Shown piece by piece: positions 32,461 through 44,950 of a stretch of 64,000 nt of DNA. Location of the stretch: positions 278,052,045 through 278,116,044 of the forward strand of contig NC_059072.1 of assembly GCF_020497125.1 (NCBI RefSeq), given 5' to 3'. The notes under the pieces are model-generated. The model saw nothing but the letters and a program-made list of their open reading frames with translations, made no database searches and had not been told where the DNA came from. How positions within the stretch are numbered: the first letter of the stretch is position 1; every line of letters begins with the position of its first letter. Source of the stretch: Mauremys mutica (lineage: Eukaryota; Chordata; Testudines; Geoemydidae). A program made the position numbers and the translations under genes.

Positions 32461-33539
32461 CATGGGAACGGCACAAGGATCCGACCCTATTTTCACATCC
32501 TGCATAAGGGATAATCCCAACACTCTTTGGGGGGAAAAAGTTCCCTGCTGGTTTCTCTAGTCAAATAGTGGTGGATTTGTTGTCCTGTTTATCATTTCTA
32601 AATAAGAATTTAGATTCTACAGGGTACCATCTCAAAAATTCTAGCAATTGTAAAGCATGTTAAAATTGATATTGGTCCTGCTTCACAATGTCCTTTTATA
32701 CCTCCTTTGTTTTAGACTTTCTCCAAACGTGGAGCAAATTAGAGTAGATTGCCTGTTCAGCCCATAAATATCACTTAAATACCCACCTCCTGTTGTTTAG
32801 GAAAAGGCAGAAGATGTTTTAAAGCTAGCACATCTCTGGGTAAGGTAACAGTTAGAGGCTGGCTGAATGTGCTTAACTGGTAATTTCAAAACTTGGACTC
32901 CTGGCCCTGCTTACAAGTGAGAAACTAACAGACATTTATCATGGCATGCCTTAGTTTAATTTGTTGTATTTCAGCTTGATATATCACCGTAGTAGGTTTG
33001 GGGCTGCAAAGCAATGTGTAGTATTTTAAAATGACTAGGGAAGCTGGAACTTCATGATTAAAACATGCACAGTTTTGTCACATTGTGTTATGTATGTATG
33101 ATATGTTGTGTCATGTAAGTACAAAGATGTAGTACACTTTGGTGCTGAAAAATGTAGAACAATATACAATAATTTTCAACTGGGGAAATCACAAGCAGGT
33201 CAGTCATGCATTGGTTTTCCAGGAACAGCAAAGACTCAAACCACCACCAAAGAATGGTTGCTGCAGGCTTTTCTCCTGTTACTGTATGCTGTTTGATAGC
33301 AAACAATACGGTGTCAGTATGTCATAAATTGTAATAAATATTTGTAACTTCTAATGATCTGAGTATCTTTTTGTTGTGGCTAAAGGCATTATAGAGTTTA
33401 TTGTGATTTATTTACTGAAAAACAACTTAAAAATTCAGCTATGAATCCCTCATTCAGGCAAAACTATCATTGAAACCAACAGCCTAACCTGTTTTATCTT
33501 TGAAACCAATGGGAGTGTTGTTTTAATAAGAATTGCAGA
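32461..33539. other. No recognisable feature
   Basis: Anonymous AT-rich sequence. Confidence 0.4.
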
Positions 33540-33690
33540 ACTGGGCTATACATTGGTGCTGGAACTAGGGGTGCTGGGCGTGCTGCTGCACCCTTGGCTT
33601 TAAGTGGTTTCTATAATATACAGGGTTTACAGTTTGGTTTAATGGCCCTCAGCACCCCCACAATACAAATTGTTTCAGCACCCCTGGGGC
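33540..33690. mobile_element. Short MITE-like repeat
   Basis: GGTGCTGGAACTAGGGGTGCTGG at the left, and CAGCACCCCCACAATAC and CAGCACCCCTGG at the right, form imperfect inverted ends over about 150 bp. I recall this unit as dispersed in turtle genomes. Superfamily not determined. Confidence 0.5.
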
Positions 33691-35499
33691 AATAAGATGC
33701 TAAAGTTAAAATTTTCCATTGCTGACGTACTAACAGAATAGAAAGTCTGTTGCTTTTCCCCATCATGTCTTGAAACTTTTACTGGAAATTCACTTATTAA
33801 TATACTTAACACTACAGTAAATCAGGTAAAGTTTAAGCTCAGATGAGCTGTGAAGTTTGAATTAGAGTTGAGACATACAGATTATTCCCCGTGCTCAGAA
33901 CTGCAGATCAGGCAGTTTGTTGGATGATTCATTGTTTTTAGACCTTTTGTGAGGAAATAATAATCTGTAACCAGGGCTGTGAGATCTCTTGCAGCAAAAG
34001 CTCAAACCAAGTGAAATTGGGCAAATCTATTAATCTGGAGTGCTTACTAGAGCACCCAAATTTCCAATAGCTATGCAGAGACTATTTAGGGATCCATATG
34101 TACAGTTTGGGAGAGGTCGGGAAAATATGGGAGTGGGACCTACCCAGCCATCAGCAGATCTTTCCCTACCCCCTTCCAAATTCATAGGGAAAACTTGTTT
34201 AAGACAGACAATCTTCAGTAAATCTTGTAGGTTTATTCCCTTCTCGTATATACACATGCTGGAGAGGAGCTCTGTGAGAGGTCACAAGCAAGGGAGCCTC
34301 AAACAGCACAGGTCCTATCTAGAAAGCCAGCTAGACCAATCATTTTCTACTCTCTTCCATCTAAATATCTTGCATAGGAGTAGACTGAGGGGCCTTACTT
34401 ATCTAGATTGAAAATTTCAGAGCATGGTCATGGTTTTAGCTACACATTTTCCCTTAATTTTAATGGAAAGTGTGTGGCTTTATCCCCTGAACTGCTTTGA
34501 AAATCTCAGCCCTGTTGTTTGGTAGAAAATATCCATCTGTGATTTTTGTTAGTAATTAGCAAAGAGAAAGACACATACCAGGACCACATTTGTCCCAATT
34601 ACCCAAATATAATTGGAAATGATAGACATTATCAAGCTGGCCTATGTACAGTGTAGAAGCATCTGCCAAAGTGATAAAAAATAACACTGACAATTTCATT
34701 TTCTACAAAGAGTAAAAGATAAGAAAGAAATGGTTTTATCTATCACAATAAAATTTATGAAAGATTTTTCTTATAAAATATTTTGTCATTCCTAGAAATT
34801 TTATATTTGGGATGCTGAGTAAGAGAATTTATTATTTATTCCAGGCTAAAAGCTACATTTAGATGGAATTAAGGAAGTATAATTTATATATATATAAATA
34901 AACTATTCTGGGACATTTTTGAAGACATGGATCACAGTTGGGCTCCTAACTCCCACTAACTTTCCAAGACAGTTGGCACCTAAATGCCATTTGTGCCTTT
35001 GACAATGACACTCAATAGAGATGTTGTAATTATCCCCAAAACAAATATTGTAAACCCATGTAATTCAGAATAAACTGAAAAGAAGCCCAAAGATATTATG
35101 GTTTGTCATTATTCAGTATGGATATTCAAACCTTAATTCTAACCTCTTTTGATTCCAGGCAATATTTTACAATCATGATTAATATCTTCCAGTATTCATG
35201 GTCCCAGGTTACATGAAACAGAGTATTAAGGATGTGATTATTTTCCTGGCTGGCAAATAGGTGTGGTGATTATGACAATGGTAATCAATGAAGGAAGATA
35301 ATTTCCTTAGGTGGGGGGTAGGAGCAGTTTCCTGTAGATATTTTCCCAAAGAAAAGGCTTTTAAGAGATTGCGTTGGTATTTAAAATATGTGGCTGCCAC
35401 TTTCAGTATAGTCCTAATGGATTTAAATATGTGTCACATTAATTTTTCATGGGAGATGTGTATCTAAATCCCCTGGACTACTTTGTATGCGTCAGTCTA
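33691..35499. other. No recognisable feature
   Basis: About 1.8 kb of AT-rich sequence. The 123-codon frame at 34,040-34,411 resembles nothing known. Confidence 0.4.
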
Positions 35500-36610
35500 T
35501 TAAAAAACAAAACAGAACAAAACACACTATGTAGAGATGTTTTGTTTTGTTTTGTTTTGTTGTTTTTTGACAGAACATTTTTCTGGTGGAACATGTTTTT
35601 CAGTTGAAATTGAAACTTTGGGGACATATCAATTTTGATGAAATTTTGTTTAGAAAAATGATCTATGCAGAACATTTGGATAATGATGAAATGTTCTGTT
35701 TTGACAGTTTCAGAATAGAATGCATTGATTTTTCATTTTGAAATGATTTATATATTAGAATTTATTAAAATTTATTTTATTAAAACATTGAAATCAAATG
35801 AAATATTTTCATTGATGTAACAGGGCAATGACTCACCACTGTGGCGCCTCCTGATGGTCATTCAGGGAATTAGCTCTTTCCACTCAGGAGCACCCTCTGC
35901 AGGCTGGTGTCCCTCCGAGACCCAAGTGTCCCTAACCTCAGAGTTCTGCCCCATGCAGTACCCCACAGTCTCACTGGGTCTCCCCTCCCCAAGGAACCCC
36001 CAATCTCCTAACTCCACCTCACCTCAGTCTTTGGCTACTGCCAGTCACCATCTAGCCCCCACTCACTGGGGCAGACTGCAGTACAATTGCCACTCATCAC
36101 CGGCAAGGAGGGTTTGGACCTGCTGCCTCTGCCTAGCCTTGGGCTGCCCTCTGCAACCCCAGTACCTTCTCTGGTCTTTAGTAAGGCCTGCAGCCTGGGG
36201 TTTATCCAGGCTGGAGCTCCCCAGCTCCTCTGGCCTTTCCCCAGCCCTGCTCCAGTCTCCCAGCAACCAAGCCCATCCCTCTCCACATCTGGAGAGAGAC
36301 TCTGCCTCTGGCCCTCAGCCCTCTTATAGGGCTAGCCATGGCCTGATTGGGGTGTGGCCTCATCTGCGGCTGCTTCCCCCGATCAGCCTTCCCCAGCTGT
36401 AACCCTCTCCAGTGCTGTTTTAACCCCTCCCAGCAGGAGCGGGTTAGCCATCCCACTACAATGGACAAAAAGAAAACTTTTTTTTAAAATTTTGTTTAAT
36501 GTGAAATTTTGACATTCTTTTTCATTTTGATTCAGAAAAAAAACAAATTTTGAAGTTGCAGCATTTCCTCTGAAATGGAAATTACAATTCTTGCACTACT
36601 TTAAATCTAT
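35500..36610. repeat. AT-rich repeat interrupted by a solo LTR
   Basis: A (TTTTG)n tract at 35,539-35,562 and AAATTTTG/CATTTTGAAATG-style words run to 35,815 and resume at 36,466-36,600. The same style occurs at 46,540-46,870, suggesting a dispersed AT-rich repeat family. The LTR at 35,816-36,460 splits this copy. Confidence 0.5.
35816..36460 (-). mobile_element. Solo LTR (645 bp)
   Basis: A GC-rich block with sharp edges in AT-rich surroundings. It starts TGTAACAGGG and ends CCCACTACA, with ATTGA before and ATGGA after, a likely 5-bp target duplication with one mismatch. On minus, GCCCTATAAGAGGGCTGAGG at about 36,323-36,342 gives a TATA box, so the transcription strand is probably minus. 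No internal retroviral genes adjoin, so it is a recombination product. Confidence 0.7.
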
Positions 36611-39135
36611 GTAAACAGAGTCATAATAATGTATTGCTGTTATATGTACATTTCTTCTTTCGTAGAGCACAGGGGAAACCACAGAGATTAGTCAGTTATC
36701 CAGATCTTTGGTTAGGAGAGCAAGTCTTATCAGATTCCAAGCGTCCCTAGCAAAATAAAACATTATAATAAAAAGAAACTCCTAGAGAATGAGAGTACCA
36801 GCAAGAAATCTGACTTGAGGCCATCAATTGTATACAAGTAGCTAAACATGTGCCATCTGCAGAGGAATTTGCCCAGCAGACTCAGTAGACTTCACTTACT
36901 ACACACCCAAATGATCTGGGATGCTATTCTGTGCAGGTAAATGGAGCAAATTTGAAGTTGTTGCCAAACTGTAATAGTTTCAGACTTTCCAAACTGACTA
37001 CATTGTGTGTAGTAGGGATTATAGCTGCAATAATATTGAGAAGGTTTTGGATGCTTATCCTGTTGTCCAAGTGACTTGTTTACTCCTGAACAGATGGTCC
37101 TGCAACACAATGTACATCACATGACACCTTTATACCCTAATAAATACCTGAAAGAAATACCAACAGGTCTGTACCTTGTTAACATAATAGGATGCAGAAA
37201 AGAGAGGAATGCAGTAAGTGCCAAAGGAAACAAACTAGATGAATCCACTGGGTATACAGCAAACTGATCTGTGTGTTTATTTTCAGAGCCCTGATCAACC
37301 TCATGATGCTAATGAAGGAATACATAAAAACAGTGTTTTTCTTTATAAAAAGTGCATTGGTATGTTGTATGTGTTGTGTGAAACTTTTACCTGATAGCAG
37401 CTGTGGGTTTAGCACTTTAGAGACCACACTGTCTCTTTCTTGATAAATATCTACCTTTGGCTGAATTCCAGTCTGTTTGGCCATGACTGTATATGTAGGC
37501 TTGGCAGAATTCCATTTGCATTTTGTAGACCCGTAGAAACCCACTGGACCCTCTTCATCCGAGCCATTTGTAGTGCACTGTCTCAAGCAGAGCTAACACA
37601 AGTTTTGTCTATTCAGGCTCGGGGATATGGTCCTAGCTGCAGTGTAGACATTCTCTATATGTCCAGTTGGCCATATTAGCTTCCGAGTGGCTGCCCACTG
37701 AAAAATAATACTGAAGCTCTAAAGGACCTGTATGTTCTGTCAATATATATGTTCAAATCTGTGTGAATACCTATTTTTTCTGATTCTTTATTTTATGTCA
37801 ATGTAGCATCAATGGAAGGCATCAGAGTGACAGCCCTGTCGGTTTAGCTCCCTACTGAGCCAAAGAATAGGTACAGCACAGCCTGTGGCAGTGCAAGCTT
37901 CATGACATTACCCTGACAGTGTGCCTTAACCCTGAAATACACCTGGCAGTGTTACATTTGACACAATTCCCCAGACATTTCCATGGCAGCCAAAAGGGGA
38001 AGGAAAAAAACAGAACCAAATCTCTTTCATTAAAACACCAGAAGACAAAATGTACAGACAAATTCTGTCCCAAGATGCAAGTGTAAGATTCCCCTTGTAA
38101 GCAGAACTTGTCCCAAATGAATAATTCAAAACATGAGAACTATATTCAGATAATTACAAATAATTTCCCACAAGGAAAGGTATTTACTAGTTTTAATGGT
38201 AAAACTCTACCCAGGAAGTAGAGATTCATATTGGTGTGATTTTGCACTCTAGATAGCTGGTAATTTCAGGTTCCAAACAGACCCCACAAAGCAGCCACAA
38301 ACTTCTCTTTGGAAAAGGAGACTTAATCAACCGCATGCATACATGTTTCACTATAATAAAAGTATTGGTTGCCACTTTAATTACAGCTCTCACTTTCTAC
38401 ATAGATGTATATCGGATTAGACAGAATAATGTCAACTCCTTGGCCACAGAATGTGTGAAATGCCAGTAAGGAACTTCACCGCCTTTCCTTGAGATGTTCA
38501 ATAAGCAAAGCAGACAAGAGGGGACTGACAACACTGCTGTCACATTTTGTCTAACTCAAACACTAAGGAAAGACTCACACTTCCGTACTGTCAGAAATCA
38601 GACAGAGTGACTTCTGATGTCTATTGCAGACCTGTGCCTTAGATTCCAGAATGCTGTACACTATCTTGTTTGCCATTTCAATGAAATTAAATTTAGGTAT
38701 GTATTTTACCTTTTTATCTGAACACATTCCCTGTTCACGGTTGGTAAGTGGCTGTGCTTTCATTACTGTTACTGCTAATAAAGTTATTCTGCTGGGGCAC
38801 TGCTGACATGAGTACTCTGTTTCCCATAAGAGCACACAAGAACAATATGGTTTCAGCATAACACAAAAAATAGGAGTTGAGGAAGTGATTCTCTTAACAT
38901 GCTGTTGAAAAATACCCCCAGTGAGATCCTGCCAGCTGTCTCCTTTTCTCTTAATCAAAAATAATTTATTGAAGGAGCCACTTAGCATTAACAAAATCAA
39001 GGATCCCCCACTTAAATGCATATGGTATGTGCTGTAACTTTTCCTTATGTTGTTTGTCTCAATAAAAAAGTGATATGGAGCTCTCAAGGCACAGTCTCAC
39101 ACCAAAGTCTAGAGTGCTTATGTGAGCCGGCATAA
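36611..39135. other. 2.5 kb without recognisable feature
   Basis: Anonymous. The longest frames (135 codons at 37,179-37,586 and 170 codons at 38,575-39,087, both minus) show no domain that I recognise and no exon-like neighbourhood. Confidence 0.4.
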
Positions 39136-39189
39136 TGAGAGTACAAGTAAAAAGAACAGGAGTACTTGTGGCACCTTAAAGACTAACAA

Positions 39190-39245
39190 ATTTATTTTAG
39201 CATGAGCTTTCGTGAGCTACAGCTCACTTCTTCAGATGCATAGAA
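39190..39245 (-). ncRNA. Hammerhead-ribozyme-like core in left arm
   Basis: On minus: CTGAAGA (39,229-39,235), a perfect hairpin GTGAGC-TGTA-GCTCAC (39,212-39,227), then GAAA (39,208-39,211), then AGC-TCAT-GCT as a very short stem III before the expected cleavage position. This is the CUGANGA-stem II-GAAA hammerhead layout of the minimal type found in Penelope-like elements. Stem I pairing is weak by eye, so activity is uncertain. Confidence 0.55.
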
Positions 39246-39517
39246 TGGAACACAGAGACAGGAGATATTTATACATTCAGAGAACATGAAAAGGTGGAAG
39301 TATGCATAACAACAGGAAAAGTCTAATCAATTGAGACGAGCTATCATCAGCAGGAGGAAAAAATGTTTTTGAAGTGATAATTAAGATGGCCCATAGAAGG
39401 TGTGAGGAGAACTTAACATAGGGAAATAGATTCAATTAATGTAATGACCCAACCATTCCCAGTCTCTGTTTAGGCCAGAGTTAATTGTATCTAATTTGCA
39501 TATTAATTATGTGTACC

Positions 39518-39565
39518 ATTCTATGCATCCGAAGAAGTGAGCTGTAGCTCACGAAAGCTCATGCT
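39518..39565 (+). ncRNA. Hammerhead-like core in right arm, one core base changed
   Basis: The plus strand repeats the same layout: CCGAAGA (39,529-39,535), stem II hairpin and GAAA. The conserved U of CUGANGA is C here (39,530). It is the only difference between the two arms and would be expected to impair cleavage. Confidence 0.5.
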
Positions 39566-39663
39566 AAAATAAATTTGTTAGTCTTTAAGGTGCCACAAGT
39601 ACTCCTGTTCTTTTTACGGATACAGACTAACATGGCTGCTACTCTGAAACCTGAGAGTACAAG

Positions 39664-41809
39664 AAAATTCTAAAACTGTATGTGTTTTGTATGGTAATGG
39701 TAGTTCTGTCTGACCCACCTTTCATTTTTATATTTCAATTGATATGTTCATATAAACAATTATACATTTATTTACACCTATATGTGTAATAGACAGCCAC
39801 ATCTGTTAAAATAAATAAAACAGAACACATGCAAATGTGTGAAGTTGTACCACACACTTCAGACAACTCAGCAAAATATCAGTCAGCTCAGTGGCCATTG
39901 GCCCACTTCTTGTCATCAAAAAATGAAGCCATTCCCCTCCCTGCAAGTCCAAATCATTATAGAAATATGTCTTGTGGATCAAGTAACAGCTTTATGTTGT
40001 TGTTACTTTATTTGTATTATGGCAGTGCCTAGAGACAATAAAAAGGGAAATAGGGCCCTATCATACTACATATATTATTAATGTAATAAAAAAATAGTTC
40101 CTGCCTCAGTGAACGTACATCAGAGCTCCACACTAGCAGACCTCAGTGCTCATGCAGAGCGCCCTTGTCTTCACTGAGTTTCTCTCAGTGTGGTCCCCAG
40201 GGCCTGCATGTTGACCCAGTGAATTGAATAGGACATTATGTGACTTCAGAGGTGTGAATCTGTGAAGTTCACTACAGGTTTGAGACTCAGATCTATGCCA
40301 TAATGCCACAAGTAAATGAGACCAGTAAGATGGATGTAGCCAAATGATGAGGAAACAATGAAACAAGCATAATCTTGCATATTAAACAAACATCTCAGTT
40401 CTCCACCTGCATAGCAATTGACAGAAATCAATGTGGGTTTTTTGGCATCACAGCAGAACTCAGTCTTACACAGGCTTTTTGAAGTGGGAGAAAAGTAAAA
40501 GGTTGTATAGGTGAGAAATGAAACTTCCTCAGATTTTGGATATTGACAAGTACACACAAGAGCAGCATTCCCCAACACAATTGGTTTTCCTAAGGGGAAG
40601 GAGGAAATACACAGTTAAATAAATATTGTGTTTGATTTTAACACCTCGGCATATTAAAAAGGAAAAAAACAGCTTCCATAATGATGTGAAAATACCTTTA
40701 TGAATTATATGAAAGCTTTCAACAGCAAGTGCAATGTGTGTAATATGGAAGAAAGAGAAGAGGCAGCTGTAGAACAGTTTAGCATTCTGTACTCGGCTTG
40801 CCCACTTTTGAATGTCTATTCTAAATGAATATTCTAAGTGGTTCAGCTGGCATTGTTACTGATTGAAGAACACTGCTTATGGCACTGAGTGCCTTCCTTA
40901 CTTTCCTGGAAATTTATCTCAAAGCTTCCTACTCAATTTATCCATCATCCACATGCAAGTTTCTTTCTTTTTCTTTTTCTTTTCTTTAAGTGGACTAAAA
41001 GTGTTGTTAAAACTGAGATCAATATAGACAACATTTCACACCAGCAACGGGTAAGAGCAAAACTATCTAATCAGGTAAATTTACAGCATTGTGCTGGAGA
41101 AATTAGATCAATGACTCATAGAATTTTGAACACATTAGGAGACATTGCATAACTAATTCCTTATACACCAGATTGGAAATTTAGGATGAATGTGAGGAAA
41201 ACTCTTCTAAGACTAAGATATATTTTATTTTATAGTTTATTCAAAGAGTCAATTAAAGAACTCCTGCATTGACAAGAGAATGGATTGGGTGACCTAAGTG
41301 ATTTTTCCATGACTAACATCTAGTGTCTGACTGTTCCCTTTTGAAGAAAGGAAATGTGTCTCGGTGTGGGTGTGGGTGAGGGGAAGATTCTTGAAAATTA
41401 TGTAAGCCACACTTCTCAAATCTGTAGAAATTTGTAATGTGCCATTTGGTGGGGTTGTGGTGAGGGAAAGATGTGCCTCTTCCTGTGAAAATCTACCTAA
41501 TTATAAAAGCACCCTTAGTTACAGCTACTGGAGACACAGATTGCACAGAACAATGCCAATTGGTACATATGTGAAAGTGCTCTATTATGCATCTCACAGA
41601 GGTAGTGGCAGCTAAAGATATCATAGACTAACACTGTGTAGGCAAACACACCATGCAACAAAACCCTTGCTGTCATAATAATCAAACTGTATCTATTTCA
41701 AGATCCTGTTATCTGGTGCTCCATACTGGACCTACGGAACCGTCAGACTTGCAGAGTTTGCTGTGACGTGCGCAGATTCTATATTGCATTTTGTGTTATA
41801 TTTGTATGG
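39664..41809. other. Mostly anonymous; small ancient repeat near 39,985-40,060
   Basis: TTGTTACTTTATTTGTATTATGGCAGTGCCTAGAGAC resembles the end of an ancient interspersed repeat that also appears, inverted, at 41,805-41,865. There is a T/C-rich tract at 40,960-40,988. Nothing coding is supported. Confidence 0.4.
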
Positions 41810-41865
41810 TTCCTAGCACAAAGCATTCCTGGTCTGGGACTGGGACCACAATAATACTAATAATG
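41810..41865 (+). repeat. Ancient repeat fragment
   Basis: TTTGTATGGTTCCTAGCACAAAGC..TCCTGGTCTGGGACTGGG is the inverted counterpart of 39,985-40,060 and resembles a common amniote repeat terminus. Class not determined. Confidence 0.4.
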
Positions 41866-43225
41866 GTTTCTCAAGCTGATTCACCACACTCTTCCTTTCT
41901 TTATGGTTAATTGGGGAAGGAGTTGTGAAATCTTGTTCTATTAGGTCATAATATGGGAAAAATTGAGGTCCACTATTGCATTGCTAGGTTGTGCCCTGCC
42001 AACCCCTGCTCAGCTTGACTTTTTATATGCTGCTTTTTGTACAAGAACAATTTCTGTTACAGGTAATAGGAAATAACAGTGAGAATTCACATACTGATGG
42101 GAGATTAGACTCCACCAATGAATCAAAAAGAAAAATCTAAAGAGACAACCAGTGTAACCTTGTCTCCTGATTATTATTATTAATTTATTTTATTTATTAT
42201 TTATTTATAAATGCATTTTTGAATTATCTTCATGACAAAATTAAATTTATTTTGACAAAAGTGAAAAATCCTCATACTATAAAGCCCTATGCTTTCCAGT
42301 GTGGAATTCAAACCAAAAATCCATCAGTTACTCTGAGCAGGATCAGTGCATTAATTGGTATAACATTATCAAATGCTTCATTCTGACAGAGAAAAAAGAT
42401 AGCAATGATAAACACATGTTTTGCCTGAGGGTAAGACTGGAATACAAACATTTCAGATCTTGCTCCTATTCTCATTTTCTTGTATTTGCTGATTTTCTTT
42501 CTGATGACCAGGTTCGTGGGTGTGGTACCAGGAATTACATTAAAAAGTCACAGTATAACAATAGAGATATCTGTGTGTATGTAGGAGGAATTTACAACAT
42601 TCTCTTGGAAAGAAATTATTTAATTGAATAGTTTAAAACAGATAGAAGCAGAATAATAAAATCTATGTATTAAAGTTTGCTTCTCACCAGCTAATGAATT
42701 CAGTAAATCAGAACTCTTTTCCATAATCGCTTTTAAACTATTTTCTTTTTCAGCCACCTAGTTCCATGCCACAGTTGTTCTTTTCTAATCCCTTTTCAAA
42801 TAATATAATTAATTTAAAATGGAATTTCAGTTATTTTAAACTAATTTTACCTACAAGTCTTTGGGGGACTATTTTTTTAAATTTATGAATATATTACTAT
42901 AACACATTAATTGACCAAAAGACATATTTTAAGTGAAATCCAAAAGCTCCTAGATCTTCTGATTATAGTTATAAACCTGTAATTAGTCAGGGTGGTTGTT
43001 ATTAGGAGTCATTTATTTGTGCTGTATCATATGAAGATTGCTGAATTCTTTGTGTAACATACTTATCCTATGTACCAGAAATTCTTTCTCTCTTTTTTTT
43101 TTCTTCTAATAAAGTCTTCTTTGGCCCCATCAGTGTTATACAACTTTTATAGTTCTTTGATGTTCCTTGGCTGACAAGGATTATTGCCTCATATTTTCTC
43201 TCTTACAATTAAGGGTACCATTTTC
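41866..43225. other. No recognisable feature
   Basis: AT-rich; a TTATTATTATTAATTTATTTTATTT simple repeat lies at about 42,168-42,210. No gene. Confidence 0.45.
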
Positions 43226-43320
43226 AAATCATAGAAGATTAAGATTGGAAGAGACCTCAGGAGGTCATCTAGTCCAATGCCCTACTCAAAGCCGGACCTA
43301 CACCAACTAATGCATGAAAG
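43226..43320 (-). mobile_element. CR1 3'-tail fragment
   Basis: AATCATAGAAGATTAAGATTGG.AGAGACCTCAGGAGGTCATCTAGTCCAATGCCC is the CR1 3' untranslated end in reverse. Short, 5'-truncated. Confidence 0.8.
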
Positions 43321-44460
43321 GGCTAGATTCACAAAGGAATTTAGGCGGAGTGACACTGAGAGTTTCCACACCTAACCTTTCAACCCCTAGAAAATCCCTG
43401 GAATTAACAAAGCTTGGGTTAGGCACCTAGGTTGCCTATACAATGAATGAGGAGAAATAGGCATCTCTTTGGTATCCACAGAAGCCAGCATACTAGGCAG
43501 CTCCTCACCTAGACCAGCCAATGGGAGATGCCAAGGTGAAGGGTGTGTCCTAAGCCCCACACCTATCATGTAATTCAGAACCTAGATCCAGGCTGAAGGG
43601 ACATACCTATTTCTGTTTAGGATTCTTGGATACAGACTCTTTGTTGGCATTAGGCACTTATACTGTTTTTGCAAGAAGTGGAGAAGGAGCAGTCACTGGA
43701 ACAAGGAAATGGATCTTGGGTCTCCCAGCTCCCAGGTGAGTGCTCTACCCATCAGGCTACAGCATCATTCTCATGTTTGCTTATTTGCGCTCTCTTTCAC
43801 TCTCTGGCTCAATGACTCTTTCATTTTTTATTCACAGTGAAACAGCTTCAGCAGGAGAGTCTGAGGAAGGACTTATGTCAACATATTCTATCGCCCAGTG
43901 GTTAGGATACTTAGTGGAGGGGGGTATCTCCCTGTTCAAATCCTGTCTCCCATTCAGGTAGAGGTGGGACTTGAACTGTGGGTCTTCTATATACCAGGTA
44001 AGGATCCTAACTACTACCTTAGAAGTTCTGAGAGAGATCATCATCATCCTTCCTTCCCTGCCAAGCTGTTTTCAGTGAATTCACCTAAAGGGGCCGGATC
44101 CAGTAGGCAGGCTTACTAGATTGGCTACCGCTGGTGAGCTGGGCAAAGTAATACTTGTCTTTTCCTGATCCCCGCATCACTGTGGGGGTTAGGTGTCTGG
44201 CTGGCTAGAGTGATGTTGTGGTGTACCTCAGAGGTGTGCAGAGGCATAAGCACCAAGGGAAATTTTATTGCAGAAGTTTAGGTGCTGACTGAGTTCAGGT
44301 GTCTTCAGGTTCGATGACAACTGAGAGTGGGTTTTGTAGCATTTGATCCCGAGAGCGAGGCACCTTTTGTGAACCTAGCTTAAAGTGACATAGGATACTA
44401 AGACTTGTTTTCAAAAGTGACACAGACCTTTAGAAGTCTAAGTCTCATAGAAAGACATAG
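43321..44460. repeat. Composite repeat with tRNA-like segments
   Basis: Contains TAGATTCACAAAGGAATTTAGGCG-type words. On minus at 43,726-43,760, TAGCCTGATGGGTAGAGCACTCACCTGGGAGC looks like a box A region. On plus at 43,889-43,945, ATCGCCCAGTGGTTAGGATAC...GTTCAAATCC has box A- and B-like words about 40 bp apart. These read as tRNA-derived SINE debris, not functional tRNA genes (no foldable cloverleaf). Confidence 0.5.
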
Positions 44461-44769
44461 GTCATTTTGAAATTTTTATCCTGAATGTAATGATTAATGC
44501 AATAAAAATGTTTTTTAAGTGTTTTGAGGAACCCTCTTACTATTTTAGAGATGCACTGGTACACTGACCTTTTTCCTAGTCTATTTTTTTCGTAATTAAA
44601 CTAAAATTTAGTTTTAATTTTCTTTTGTAAAGGATCCTAGTGAAAAGTGAAATCTTGACATCAGATGAACCAGAGATAAGCCTTCTGATGAGCCAACAGT
44701 GCAAAAATTATTTGTAATCATACTGAAAAATGAAGAATTCTATAAATCACACAAAAAATGTGTTGTTTG
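44461..44769. other. No recognisable feature
   Basis: AT-rich sequence. Confidence 0.4.
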
Positions 44770-44950
44770 CAGTATAGTTGTTATGTGTTGGTCCCAGGAT
44801 ATTAGAGAGACAAGGTGGATGAGTTGATATCTTCTGTTGGTGAAAGAGACAAGATTTCCAGCTTACACCAATCTTTTCTCTAGGTTTGGAAAAGGTACTC
44901 AGAGTTTCACACCCACATTGGCTCTCTCACAAGAAGTGAAAGATTACCAG
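44770..44950 (+). repeat. Older relative of the hammerhead-type repeat
   Basis: TTGGTCCCAGGATATTAGAGAGACAAGGTGG followed by GTTGGTGAAAGAGACAAGATTTCCAGCTTAC...TCTCTAGGTTTGG has the same order of parts as 39,618-39,516 read inversely: tail with GTTGGTC, then the inverted hammerhead-like segment. The core is degraded. Family relationship is inferred from layout. Confidence 0.5.

Larger units (their letters stand above)
39136..39663. mobile_element. Fold-back Penelope-like retroelement with hammerhead-type arms
   Basis: The element is 39,148-39,651, flanked by identical 12-bp TGAGAGTACAAG at 39,136-39,147 and 39,652-39,663. Two 102-bp arms (39,147-39,248 and 39,516-39,617) are inverted copies with one mismatch. 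Between them lie 267 bp without genes. A 34-nt tail, GGATACAGACTAACATGG..., lies outside the right arm only. A long target duplication, inverted terminal repeats and a one-sided 34-nt extension are features described for Penelope-like elements. It has no protein, so it is non-autonomous. Confidence 0.75.

Noticed and set aside
35854..36402. 182-codon plus-strand open frame, Pro/Ser-rich
   Set aside because: It lies wholly inside the GC-rich solo LTR at 35,816-36,460, has no domain, and other frames are open there too. It is a composition effect.
38575..39087. 170-codon minus-strand open frame
   Set aside because: No domain, no splice or promoter context and no repeat homology that I recognise. 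Probably chance in AT-rich DNA, though it is the longest unexplained frame.
43889..43945. Possible tRNA gene
   Set aside because: Box A- and B-like words are present but the arms do not pair into a cloverleaf, and similar debris is found nearby. SINE remnant.
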